DNA from: an uncultured Prevotella sp.
Lineage (GTDB): Bacteria > Bacteroidota > Bacteroidia > Bacteroidales > Bacteroidaceae
Direction of reading: 5' to 3'
Assembly (NCBI GenBank): GCA_934203355.1
Contig: CAKPZC010000074.1
Location: 1-9,359, forward strand
Length of the DNA: 9,359 nucleotides
Below are positions 1 to 7,300 of the stretch, one piece after another. Both the position numbers and the translations under genes were made by a program. The notes under the pieces were generated by a model. The model worked only from the letters and a program-made list of their open reading frames with translations. It was not told where the DNA came from and did not search any database. Numbering within the stretch: position 1 is the first letter of the stretch; each line of letters begins with the position of its first letter.

Positions 1-3
1 TAT

Positions 4-76
4 GCGGCAATAGCTCAGTTGGTAGAGCACAACCTTGCCAAGGTTGGGGTCGCGAGTTCAAGTCTCGTTTGCCGCT
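4..76 (+). tRNA. tRNA-Gly (anticodon GCC)
   Basis: A full 73-nt cloverleaf can be folded by eye. The acceptor stem GCGGCAA (4-10) pairs with TTGCCGC (69-75), the D stem is GCTC/GAGC, the anticodon stem is CAACC/GGTTG and the T stem is GCGAG/CTCGT with one G-U pair. The anticodon loop TTGCCAA carries GCC, which reads GGC and GGU glycine codons. The discriminator base is T76 and no CCA is encoded, as is common in Bacteroidetes, so CCA would be added by nucleotidyltransferase. It lies 21 nt before tRNA-Leu and the two are probably cotranscribed. The promoter lies outside the window. Confidence 0.97.
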
Positions 77-97
77 CAATAAAGGGACACACAGGTC

Positions 98-183
98 GCC
101 GCAATGGTGGAATTGGTAGACACGAGGGACTTAAAATCCCTTGGCCAGTAATGGCTGTGCGGGTTCGAGTCCCGCTCGCGGCA
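98..183 (+). tRNA. tRNA-Leu (anticodon TAA), one acceptor mismatch
   Basis: This is an 86-nt class II tRNA with a long variable arm. The anticodon stem AGGGA/TCCCT encloses the loop CTTAAAA, giving anticodon TAA (132-134), which reads UUA and UUG. The variable arm folds as GCCA-gtaa-TGGC, the T arm is GCGGG-TTCGAGT-CCCGC, and the D loop contains the leucine-like GAATTGGTAGA. The acceptor GCCGCAA (98-104) pairs with TCGCGGC (176-182) except for A103 opposite C177. The discriminator is A183 and no CCA is encoded. The fold is otherwise intact, so it is called a functional gene. Confidence 0.96.
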
Positions 184-187
184 CTTT

Positions 188-211
188 TATGGTAATAAAC
201 CATATATTTTT
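188..211 (+). terminator. Weak A/T-rich hairpin after tRNA-Leu
   Basis: TATGGT (188-193) pairs with ACCATA (199-204) around the loop AATAA, and a T-rich stretch (TATTTTT, 205-211) follows. The stem is short with only two G-C pairs, so on its own it would be a poor terminator. It may be an RNA-processing signal or a back-up to the stronger terminator about 20 nt downstream. Confidence 0.35.
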
Positions 212-228
212 ATGATTCAGTAGTGCAG

Positions 229-260
229 GTGGACATTCTTTCAAGATGTTCACTTTTTTT
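229..260 (+). terminator. Intrinsic terminator of the tRNA transcript
   Basis: GTGGACAT (229-236) pairs with ATGTTCAC (246-253), 8 bp including one G-T pair, around a 9-nt loop. An unbroken run of seven T (254-260) follows. This is the classic form of a rho-independent terminator on the + strand, ending the tRNA-Gly/tRNA-Leu transcript. No matching T-run lies on the other side, so it is one-directional. It ends only 14 nt before the prmC start codon. Confidence 0.75.
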
Positions 261-274
261 GTATATATACGATT

Positions 275-1114
275 ATGACATACAACGATATCTGGCACCG
301 TCTTGCCGCAGTATACGATGTGGGCGAGGCAAAGGCTGTTGCACGCATGTTGCTTGAGGAGCGTTTCGGCATGTCGTTTGCCGACATCATCTGTGGTGGG
401 GTGGAGGCTCTCCCCGCTGCCGACTCCCAATGGCTTGAGGAGGCTGTGGCGCGGCTTGAGAGTTCCGAACCGGTGCAGTATGTGCTCGGATGGGCGTGGT
501 TCTGCGGCATTAGGTTTGATGTGGGCAAGGGAGTGCTCATCCCTCGCCCCGAGACCGAGTGGCTTGTGGAGCGTGCCGTCGAGTTGGCTACCAAGCGCAA
601 TACGAGCGACGTGCGCATCCTCGACATCGGCACTGGCAGTGGATGCATTGCCGTGAGTATGAAGAAGGCGTTGCCCGAGGCTTATGTTGAGGCTTGGGAT
701 ATATCAGCCGACGCTCTTGCCATTGCCGCTGCCAACGCCCGTGGACTTGGTGCCGACGTGGCGTTCAAGCTTCGCGATGCGTTGGACACCTCCGACACCT
801 CAGGCTCTTGGGACATCATTGTGAGCAATCCGCCATATATACGCGAGGCTGAACGCGCCGACATGGCTGTCAACGTGCTTGACTATGAGCCAGAGTCGGC
901 ACTCTTCGTGCCCGACGACGACCCTCTGCTCTTCTACAGTGCCATTGCACGCTACGCCCATGGGTCGCTTCGGCGTGGCGGCAAGTTGCTCTTCGAGTGC
1001 AACACACGCTTTGCCACTGCCACTGCCGACATGATGCGCTCGTGCGGTTTTGATGATGTGAGGGTGGCAGCCGACTGCTTCGGCAAACCCCGCTTTGCCG
1101 AAGGAAACAACTAA
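275..1114 (+). CDS. prmC: Peptide chain release factor N5-glutamine methyltransferase PrmC (HemK)
   Basis: PrmC methylates, from S-adenosylmethionine, the glutamine of the GGQ motif in release factors RF1 and RF2, which keeps translation termination efficient. The 279-residue length fits the family. An N-terminal helical release-factor-binding domain covers about residues 1-75 and includes EPVQYVLG (65-72). A linker VLIPRPETE (87-95) follows, then a Rossmann methyltransferase domain with the SAM motif LDIGTGSGC (116-124), the catalytic NPPY (185-188) that holds the target glutamine amide, and a C-terminal FGKPRF. The ATG at 275 is preferred because the N-terminal helices are complete from there; the next in-frame ATG would remove part of them. 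There is no Shine-Dalgarno motif, which is normal for Bacteroidetes. It is followed 14 nt later by recX, probably in one operon. The GC-rich composition matches recX. Confidence 0.96.
   Translation: MTYNDIWHRLAAVYDVGEAKAVARMLLEERFGMSFADIICGGVEALPAADSQWLEEAVARLESSEPVQYVLGWAWFCGIRFDVGKGVLIPRPETEWLVERAVELATKRNTSDVRILDIGTGSGCIAVSMKKALPEAYVEAWDISADALAIAAANARGLGADVAFKLRDALDTSDTSGSWDIIVSNPPYIREAERADMAVNVLDYEPESALFVPDDDPLLFYSAIARYAHGSLRRGGKLLFECNTRFATATADMMRSCGFDDVRVAADCFGKPRFAEGNN
1078..1103 (+). other. Perfect 10-bp hairpin inside the prmC 3' end
   Basis: CTTCGGCAAA (1078-1087) and TTTGCCGAAG (1094-1103) are perfect inverted repeats around the loop CCCCGC. They encode the conserved FGKPRF end of PrmC. 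The hairpin ends 8 nt before the stop codon and 25 nt before the recX start. No T-run follows on either strand, so it is not an intrinsic terminator. It may affect mRNA stability or prmC-recX coupling, or it may be a by-product of codon choice. Confidence 0.45.
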
Positions 1115-1128
1115 ACACACACAACGAT

Positions 1129-1656
1129 ATGTTTCAGAAATCCAAGAAAAACGTTACGGAGCAGGAGGCACTGCTCAAGCTTTCAGCCCTCTGCTCACAG
1201 GCAGAACACTCGTCGGGCGAGATGTTCGACAAGATGCGTCGTTGGGGCATGCCGCAGGACGTGGCTGAGCGTGTGGTCGACCGTCTTGTCGACGAGCGTT
1301 TTGTCGACGACGAGCGTTATGCGCGCTTCTTTGCCCGCGACAAGATACGCTTCGACCGTTGGGGACGGCGCAAGATAGAGCAGGGACTCTATCGTAAGGG
1401 AGTGGCACGCGACATCATAGGGCGTGTGCTCGACGAGGTGTCGCCCGACGATTATGTCGAGGCTCTTGCCGCAGTGCTCGCCTCCAAACGACGCACGGTG
1501 AAGGCCGACAGCGAATATGAACTCAACACCAAACTCATAAGGTTTGCCCTGGGCAGAGGCTTCGGCATGGACATCATACGCCGCTGTCTCGACGATGCCG
1601 ACGATTGCTACATGGATGGCAGCGACGACTACATGGATGGCGACGCGGATGAGTAA
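1129..1656 (+). CDS. recX: Regulatory protein RecX (RecA modulator)
   Basis: RecX proteins bind RecA filaments and usually restrain RecA recombination and coprotease activity in the cytoplasm. The 175-residue product has the expected three-helix-repeat character. The first repeat contains LSALCSQAEHSSGEMFDKMRRW, split here as LSALCSQAEHSSG then EMFDKMRRW (18-39). It is followed by the family hallmark RFVDDERYARFFARDK (57-72), then WGRRKIEQGLYRKGV (78-92) and a C-terminal repeat to about residue 154. Residues 155-175 form an unusual acidic tail (11 of 21 are Asp or Glu) with YMDG duplicated. The start at 1129 lies 14 nt after the prmC stop, and a prmC-recX pair is familiar in Bacteroidales. 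Family membership is clear; regulatory effect on RecA here is inferred. Confidence 0.92.
   Translation: MFQKSKKNVTEQEALLKLSALCSQAEHSSGEMFDKMRRWGMPQDVAERVVDRLVDERFVDDERYARFFARDKIRFDRWGRRKIEQGLYRKGVARDIIGRVLDEVSPDDYVEALAAVLASKRRTVKADSEYELNTKLIRFALGRGFGMDIIRRCLDDADDCYMDGSDDYMDGDADE
1608..1641 (+). repeat. 13-bp direct repeat, period 21, in recX tail
   Basis: CTACATGGATGGC occurs at 1608-1620 and again, identically, at 1629-1641. The 21-nt period is exactly seven codons, so the reading frame is kept and YMDG appears twice (residues 161-164 and 168-171). This looks like an in-frame tandem duplication at the end of recX. Confidence 0.85.
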
Positions 1657-1697
1657 TGAAAATGGTGTGTGTGTAGTAAGATAAAAAGATATGTCGT

Positions 1698-2393
1698 ATG
1701 ATAAAGTATATTAGGAGTCTTGCCGAACTGTTGTTTCCTCGTTATTGCGAGAGTTGTAGTCAGCGTCTCTGCATGGGCGAGCAGATGTTCTGCACCAGCT
1801 GCAACGGTAGTCTGCCTCGCCGTGACGACATGCTCTCGCCCTGCGACAACGAGGTGGCAAGACTGTTCTGGGGATTGATGCCTTTAGAGCGTGGAGCGTC
1901 GTGGATCGACTATGTGCCACATTCGGGCCATGCCAGTGCCATATACAATATGAAATACAACGGCAGGAGCGACATAGCCGAGACCTTGGGTAGAATGGTG
2001 GCTATGGAGTTCATGCCTTATGGATTTTTTGAGGACATAGACATGATAATACCCATGCCATTGCACAAGAAGCGTGAGCGTCAGCGTGGTTACAACCAAA
2101 GTCGCGAGTTTGCCTTAGGTCTGTCGAGTGTAGCTCATGTGCCATTGGCAGATGGAGTGGTGTGTCGTTCGCGCAACACCCTGAGCCAGACCACCATGTC
2201 GGGCGAGTCGCGTGTGGGCAATGTCAAGGGTGCCTTCTGTCTGCTCCGTCCCGAACTTATAGCTGGCAAGCACGTGCTGCTTGTCGACGACATCATCACC
2301 ACAGGAGCCACCGTCGCCTCGTGTGGTATGGAACTGGCTAAGGCAGAGAATCTGAAGATAAGTTGCTTGTCAATAGGTAAGACTGTAGACTAA
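1698..2393 (+). CDS. ComF family protein (phosphoribosyltransferase-like)
   Basis: This 231-residue protein matches the ComF/ComFC family, PRTase-fold proteins linked in several bacteria to DNA uptake during natural transformation; the biochemical activity is not well settled. Near the N terminus is a zinc-ribbon-like pattern, C17-x2-C20 and C32-x2-C35, within FPRYCESC and MFCTSC. A central IPMPLHKKRERQRGYNQS (118-135) is the family signature. The PRPP-binding loop follows as LLVDDIITTGAT (194-205). The start at 1698 gives the usual short lead before the zinc ribbon; an ATG at 1691 runs into a stop after seven codons and is rejected. It is 41 nt after recX with no terminator seen, so it probably shares that operon. 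I leave the symbol empty because a role in competence here is only inferred. Confidence 0.9.
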   Translation: MIKYIRSLAELLFPRYCESCSQRLCMGEQMFCTSCNGSLPRRDDMLSPCDNEVARLFWGLMPLERGASWIDYVPHSGHASAIYNMKYNGRSDIAETLGRMVAMEFMPYGFFEDIDMIIPMPLHKKRERQRGYNQSREFALGLSSVAHVPLADGVVCRSRNTLSQTTMSGESRVGNVKGAFCLLRPELIAGKHVLLVDDIITTGATVASCGMELAKAENLKISCLSIGKTVD

Positions 2394-2434
2394 TTGTTCT
2401 GTTTTTAACCAATGTCTTTGTTTTTCTTATATTT

Positions 2435-2468
2435 TTTGTATACATATAAATAATTATTAGTACATTTG
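2435..2468 (+). promoter_or_regulatory. Bacteroidetes-type promoter for the secreted protein gene
   Basis: TACATTTG (2461-2468) is a perfect match to the -7 consensus TAnnTTTG used by the Bacteroidetes primary sigma factor. TTTG (2435-2438) lies 22 nt upstream in the place expected for the -33 element. Transcription would start near 2472-2476, leaving a leader of about 145 nt before the start at 2620. This is motif matching only. Confidence 0.6.
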
Positions 2469-2477
2469 CCATGTCGA

Positions 2478-2597
2478 TTAGTGTTATTACTTGTTTTCTT
2501 GCAACACTAAGACAAGGTAATGGCTAATATGGCAAGTCATAAGCAACTTGGGGTTGACTTGTGATGAATCTATGAAGTGTATTAACTGTAGTGTTGC
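2478..2597 (+). promoter_or_regulatory. Leader with two mutually exclusive stems
   Basis: AACACTAA (2503-2510) can pair with TTAGTGTT (2478-2485) as an 8-bp local hairpin with a 17-nt loop. The overlapping GCAACACTA (2501-2509) can instead pair with TAGTGTTGC (2589-2597), 9 bp perfect, enclosing 79 nt. One strand segment is shared, so only one pairing can form at a time. The enclosed region holds a 14-codon ORF (2520-2564). There is no T-run after the second stem, so any control would more likely act on translation or RNA stability than through a classic attenuator. Confidence 0.35.
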
Positions 2598-2619
2598 TTT
2601 ACCTAAAAAACTAAAACTT

Positions 2620-4038
2620 ATGAAGAATTTTAACCCTCGTCGTGTACTACGCGCCATTGTCTTGGCAGGAGTATGCTTGTCGTCGCTTCAGGTTTCTGCT
2701 CAGTGGAAACTCGTGAAGGAACTCGAAGCCACCTACTCAACCGACGTCACCCCATCGGGCAATCTGCTGCTCTCCGATTATCGCTTCGAATACGATGGAG
2801 GCATCTATCTCTCCACCGACAAGGGAGCCACTTGGGAGAAGACAGATGTGGAAGACTACAACTACAACAAATTTCTTCATTTTGGCGACTACATCTTTGC
2901 GATTGGCAACAGCACCTGCATAGCCCGTTCTGCCGACAACGGCAAGACATGGGAAACGAAATTCTACGAGGACGCCGTGAAGGATGTCATTGGTGACGAC
3001 GTGAGCCAAACAGTGAGCTATGCCATGGCTGTGCATAACGGCAAACTCTTCGTGGCTGATTTTTGCCAGGGAGGCATCGTCTATACCGAGGACTACGGCG
3101 AGACCTGGAAGAAGACCGACATCGAGTCGCTGAAGTATACTCTCACCGACAAGGACTACGAGAAGAGCATGGCTAAGGGAAGCCGCGAAATCAGTCGGCC
3201 GATGGTGCGACTCGCCGACAGAGCCAAAGGGGGCAAGCAGGATTCCTATGTGGAGAATATCTACCAGCTTGTCGACTACAACGGACATCTCTATGCTTGT
3301 GGCATCTACTTTGTGTTTGTGCTCGACGACGAGACCCTCACCTGGAAGCCTGTGAGAGACGACAGCAACTTTATGGCTGTGTCTACACAGTTTGACAACA
3401 AGCTGATTATGGGCCGTTCGGTGATGAACGAGACATTCTCGGTGCCGTTCCTCGTCACGCTCGACGAGAATGGCAACTGGGGCGAAGTTGACCGTCCGGT
3501 GGGATTGATGGACAACAACGTGCGTTGTTTGGCAAGCGACGACAAGAACATATATGCCGGATTACAGATGCGTGGCATCTACTTCACTCCTAATTTTGGC
3601 GACGACTGGTACAACATTTCCGAAGGTCTGCCTTCTAAACAGTATGGTCCTGATTCGGAGCCAATGTATCTCTCTCCTCTTACTATGGTTCCTACCGACG
3701 ACTGTGTGTATGTGGCAATATACACATATCCTGGCGACAAGAACAGTGGCCTTTACAAGATTGACCGCAGCGACCTCGACAAGTATACTTCGGTTATCGG
3801 CACCACAATGCCTACGGGTGGCGACAAGTCGCTCCAGCTACAGTTCAACAACCGTCAGGTTAGCTTTGTGACGGGCGACGTTCCCACCACTGTCATCGTA
3901 TGGGATGCCGCCGGACGCCGTGTGGCTCAGCAGTCGGTGAAGGGCACAGCACAGCTACAGTTCAACACACCTGGTGTTTACACCTATCGCGCTATTTCTG
4001 GCGGTAAGGCTCAGTCGGGTAAGTTCCTTATCAAGTAG
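2620..4038 (+). CDS. Secreted Asp-box (BNR-like) repeat protein with T9SS C-terminal domain
   Basis: The function is not known. From the ATG at 2620 the product is 472 residues. It starts with a signal peptide (basic FNPRR, hydrophobic LRAIVLAGVCLSSL, probable cleavage VSA-Q at 27/28). Four Asp-box motifs of the S-x-D-x-G-x-T-W type follow: STDKGATW (65-72), SADNGKTW (104-111), TEDYGETW (156-163) and a weaker TPNFGDDW (323-330). These suggest a beta-propeller. Residues from about 400 form a C-terminal domain ending GKFLIK, with VIVWDAAGRRV and PGVYTYRAISGG, as in T9SS type A sorting tails; this predicts export across the outer membrane and surface anchoring or release. An in-frame TTG at 2548 would put 24 residues before the signal peptide and is rejected. 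I see no FRIP motif or clear sialidase active site, so sialidase is not claimed. Confidence 0.82.
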   Translation: MKNFNPRRVLRAIVLAGVCLSSLQVSAQWKLVKELEATYSTDVTPSGNLLLSDYRFEYDGGIYLSTDKGATWEKTDVEDYNYNKFLHFGDYIFAIGNSTCIARSADNGKTWETKFYEDAVKDVIGDDVSQTVSYAMAVHNGKLFVADFCQGGIVYTEDYGETWKKTDIESLKYTLTDKDYEKSMAKGSREISRPMVRLADRAKGGKQDSYVENIYQLVDYNGHLYACGIYFVFVLDDETLTWKPVRDDSNFMAVSTQFDNKLIMGRSVMNETFSVPFLVTLDENGNWGEVDRPVGLMDNNVRCLASDDKNIYAGLQMRGIYFTPNFGDDWYNISEGLPSKQYGPDSEPMYLSPLTMVPTDDCVYVAIYTYPGDKNSGLYKIDRSDLDKYTSVIGTTMPTGGDKSLQLQFNNRQVSFVTGDVPTTVIVWDAAGRRVAQQSVKGTAQLQFNTPGVYTYRAISGGKAQSGKFLIK

Positions 4039-4120
4039 GGACCAGATTATTGAAAAAATGTTTTTGTGAAAAAATGTGCCATATCTGACATAAATCTCGC
4101 AACATACTCAATATCAAACG

Positions 4121-4182
4121 TTTAAAGGCTGGTAGATACATGTCACTTTCGAGTTTTTAAGTGGAAATCTGCCAGCCTTAAA
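4121..4182. repeat. Long imperfect inverted repeat / hairpin
   Basis: GGCTGGTAGAT (4127-4137) pairs with ATCTGCCAGCC (4167-4177), with one wobble. TTTAA (4121-4125) extends it by pairing with TTAAA (4178-4182) if A4126 bulges, giving about 16 bp. Inside, CACTT (4144-4148) pairs with AAGTG (4159-4163). No T-run follows on either strand. It may be a processing or end-protecting structure for the upstream mRNA, a small mobile repeat of the MITE or REP kind, or a recombination scar; the sequence alone does not decide. Confidence 0.6.
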
Positions 4183-4260
4183 TCGCTGAAATAAAAACAT
4201 ATGTATCATGAGGCAAAAAGCAGGAACGAGCAACATCGCTTCCCGACATATCCACCTTTG

Positions 4261-4294
4261 TTGAATGTCAACGTGAGTGAAATTATAAATTTTG
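4261..4294 (+). promoter_or_regulatory. Candidate promoter for the hsdR operon
   Basis: AAATTTTG (4287-4294) differs from TAnnTTTG at one defined base, and TTG (4261-4263) lies 23 nt upstream. Transcription would start near 4300, about 30 nt before the hsdR start. The match is imperfect and the region is AT-rich, so chance is a real alternative. Confidence 0.25.
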
Positions 4295-4329
4295 ATTAAG
4301 TAACAAATATGTCATAAAGCAAGTAGATT

Positions 4330-7300
4330 ATGAGTAAGTTCAACGAAGCGACAAGGGTTCAAATACCTGCCATGATACATTTGACACGATTAGGGTATGC
4401 CTATTTCGGTAAAATAAATGAAGACATGGCCGGCAGCGTTTACGACCCAGATACAAATATACTTACAGATGTATTCAAGCAGCAATTTGAGAAATTGAAT
4501 CCATCTGCAAAGGGCGAATTTGCTCAAACATTACGTGCTATTAGGCAGGAACTGGCGAATGACGACCTTGGCAAATCATTCTATAAACGACTTACTACGG
4601 TTTCACCTGTACGACTGATAGACTTTGATATTCCTCGGAACAACTCATTCCATTTCACAGCTGAGTTTACTTACAAAAATGGTCAAGACGAGTTTCGTCC
4701 TGACATAACGCTGTTTGTCAACGGTCTGCCGCTTTGCTTCATTGAGGTGAAGAAGCCGAATAATCATGGTGGCATGGTGGCTGAGAGCAAGCGAATGAAC
4801 CATGAACGCTTTCCTAACAAAAAATTCCGTCGATTCATCAACATCACTCAATTGATGATATTCTCTAACAATATGGAGTATGATGCAATGGGAGGCATTG
4901 TGCCCATACAGGGAGCTTTCTATTGCACGGCAGCAAGAGAAAATGCTCCGTTCAACTGCTTCCGCGAAGAGAATCCATCTAACCTTCCTGTTGCACCATT
5001 CACAAAAGAATACCCATACGACAGCATCAAACTGGATGAAGAAAAAAGCATACTGTCTGATTTCAATTGTCAGGTAATTCACCACACGCCCGAATATCAT
5101 ACCAATCTTAATGTGAACACACCGACAAACAGAATACTTACATCCATGTGCAGTCCCGAACGTTTGCTTTTTCTCATCAAGTATGGCATAGCCTATGTAA
5201 AAATGGAAAAGGAGGTGGACGGCAAAATTGAAAGTACCGACCAAAAGCATATCATGCGCTATCAACAGATGTTCGCTTCTCTGGCCATTCGTGAGCAGTT
5301 AAAAGATGGTGCCACATCTGGTGTTGTATGGCATACTCAGGGAAGTGGTAAGACTGCGTTGTCCTATTACCTCACTTATGTTCTCACCGATTATTATGCA
5401 AAGCGCAATATGGTGGCAAAGTTCTATTTCATTGTCGACAGAATAGACTTATTGGAACAGGCTACGCAAGAATTTGAGGCAAGAGGATTGGTGGTTTCTA
5501 CAGCCAACACACGTGCCGAACTGATGGCACAATTCCGCAACAATCATGCGCAAGAAGGTGTTAGTGGTAAACCGGAAATTACGGTTGTGAATATTCAACG
5601 TTTTGCTGAAGACAAGGAGAAGGTTTGTCTTCCTGCTTACGCCACCAACTTGCAACGCATATTCATCATGGACGAGGCACATCGAGGCTATAAGCCGGGC
5701 GGTTGTTTCTTGGCAAACCTTTTCGATGCCGACCCAAACTCCATCAAAATTGCCTTGACGGGCACACCGCTGTTGAAAAGCGATTGTGCATCGAGTGTTG
5801 TATTCCAACGCTATTTTCATACATACTATTACGACCGCTCCATTGCCGATGGATACACGCTTAAAATCATTCGCGAGGATATAGAAACGTCCTATAAGGA
5901 ACGTTTGTCTGAGGTATACGACAAGCTTGAAACTCTTGTGCAAAAAAAGGACATCAAGCGCTCGCAAATCATAGAGCATGAGAGCTATGTAAGTGAGTTA
6001 GCGCATTACATATCTGATGACCTACGCCAGTTCCGCAGGATTCAGGGCGACGATACATTGGGAGGTATGGTTATTTGCGAAACAAGCGAACAGGCACGCA
6101 AGTTATATGAAGCCTTTCAGCAAATGCCAGATGGTGGTCAGTCGCAGCCCATACAAATTAAGATGGGCAACCAAATATGGATGGCGGCCGAAGCTGTGTC
6201 TGTATATGAAACCCAAAGAAGGCCTTTGAGGGTTGGCCTAATACTTCATGACAGCGATGACAAGGAAACTCGCAAGCAAATTATCAAGGATTTCAAGAAG
6301 AACATGACCATAGACTTGCTCATAGTCTTCAATATGCTCCTTACTGGATTTGACGCTCCACGACTGAAGCGCATGTATTTCGGAAGAAAGCTCAAGGACC
6401 ACAACCTGCTGCAAGCTCTTACTCGTGTAAACCGCCCGTATAAAGACAACAGATATGGTTATGTCATAGATTTTGCCAACATAAAGCGCAACTTTGAAGA
6501 AACCAACGAGGCGTATTTGAAAGAGTTGAATCGTTTTAACAACCCCGACGATGTAGAGGGCGACCATACGACCGACACTTTTTCACAGGTGATAGAAGAC
6601 CCCGCCGAACTGATACGACAGATGCGCGACGTGCGCCAAACGCTGTTTGACTACACAACAAACAACGTGGAAGAGTTTTCTTCAGAAATATCTTCCATTG
6701 AAGACAAGCAGGTATTGCTCGACTTAAAGAAGACTCTCATCTCGGCTAAGGACTGTGCCAACATCGTGCGCACCTTTGGCGATGACGAATTGAAGGAGGC
6801 TTTCGGCAAGTTGGAGATAACAAGGCTACCTGATATGCTGAAGGAGGTGCAGCACCACATTGACATCATCAACCAGAAGGAAGCCTTTGCTGTGTCCGAC
6901 GAGACCAAGCAACTTGTCAATGAGGCTATGCAGGACATTCGTTTCAACTTTTCAAAGATTGGCGAAGAGGAGATGAAGATGATAGCTGGAGGACGTGAGT
7001 TGCAGGACAAATGGTCGGTTGCCATCCATAAATTTACAGAGAATACCGACCCGGATGACCCCGAATACATCACCTTGCGAGATGCCTTTATGCAGCGGTT
7101 CAAGGAGCACGGCTTTGTGGTTGACAGCATAGCCAAGTTCAACCAAGAGAGTAAGGAACTTGATGAAATAATCGAGCGGCTTGTGAAGTTGCAAGAGAGC
7201 AACAATCGCTTGCTGAAAAAATATAATGGCGACACCAAGTTTGCCAATGTTCACAAACGCATACGCGAGGAGAACAAACGGCGTTTCGCAGAACACAAAG

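Larger units (their letters stand above)
2394..2619 (+). other. Intergenic region: AT-rich spacer and structured leader
   Basis: No convincing gene is present. The first part (2394-2460) is T-rich but has no GC stem, so I cannot name a terminator for the comF operon. A promoter follows (2435-2468). The remaining 150 nt or so form the leader of the secreted-protein gene, with two alternative pairings and a 14-codon upstream ORF (MANMASHKQLGVDL, 2520-2564). The last 19 nt before the start codon are A-rich, typical of Bacteroidetes translation starts. Confidence 0.6.
4039..4329 (+). other. Intergenic region before the restriction operon
   Basis: This 291-nt stretch marks the change from the GC-rich core genes to the more AT-rich restriction operon. 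It holds an 11-nt direct repeat TGAAAAAATGT (4051-4061 and 4067-4077), a 62-nt imperfect hairpin (4121-4182), a doubtful 32-codon ORF (4201-4299) and a weak promoter candidate for hsdR. I find no recognisable conserved gene and no standard intrinsic terminator for the upstream gene. Confidence 0.6.

Noticed and set aside
98..183. tRNA-Leu as an integration site for a genomic island
   Set aside because: I found no copy of its 3' end elsewhere in the window and no integrase; housekeeping genes follow directly.
1270..1320. Three GTCGAC copies and near-repeats in recX
   Set aside because: They encode the repeated Val-Asp of the conserved RecX region (LVDERFVDDERYA) and reflect codon choice, not a binding site.
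2548..2619. TTG at 2548 as an upstream start for the secreted protein
   Set aside because: It would add 24 residues in front of a clear signal peptide; the ATG at 2620 gives a normal signal peptide and an A-rich upstream region.
2737..3288. Long open frame of 183 codons on the minus strand inside the secreted-protein gene
   Set aside because: It lies wholly within a well-supported + strand gene, shows no recognisable motif, and is the expected by-product of that gene's codon pattern.
2620..4038. Annotation of the Asp-box protein as a sialidase or as a lipoprotein
   Set aside because: Asp-boxes alone do not show sialidase activity and no FRIP motif or arginine triad could be identified; LAGVC does not fit a lipobox, and VSA-Q fits signal peptidase I.
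4051..4077. TGAAAAAATGT direct repeat as a regulatory iteron or CRISPR-like array
   Set aside because: Only two copies with 5 nt between them in an A/T-rich stretch; probably simple sequence.
4645..5265. Minus-strand open frame of 206 codons inside hsdR
   Set aside because: It overlaps the conserved nuclease region of hsdR and has a Cys/His/Phe-rich composition unlike a real protein; treated as a shadow frame.
6651..7247. Minus-strand open frames over the hsdR C terminus
   Set aside because: Low-complexity Ser/Leu-rich translation opposite a helical coding region, with no motif; shadow frame.
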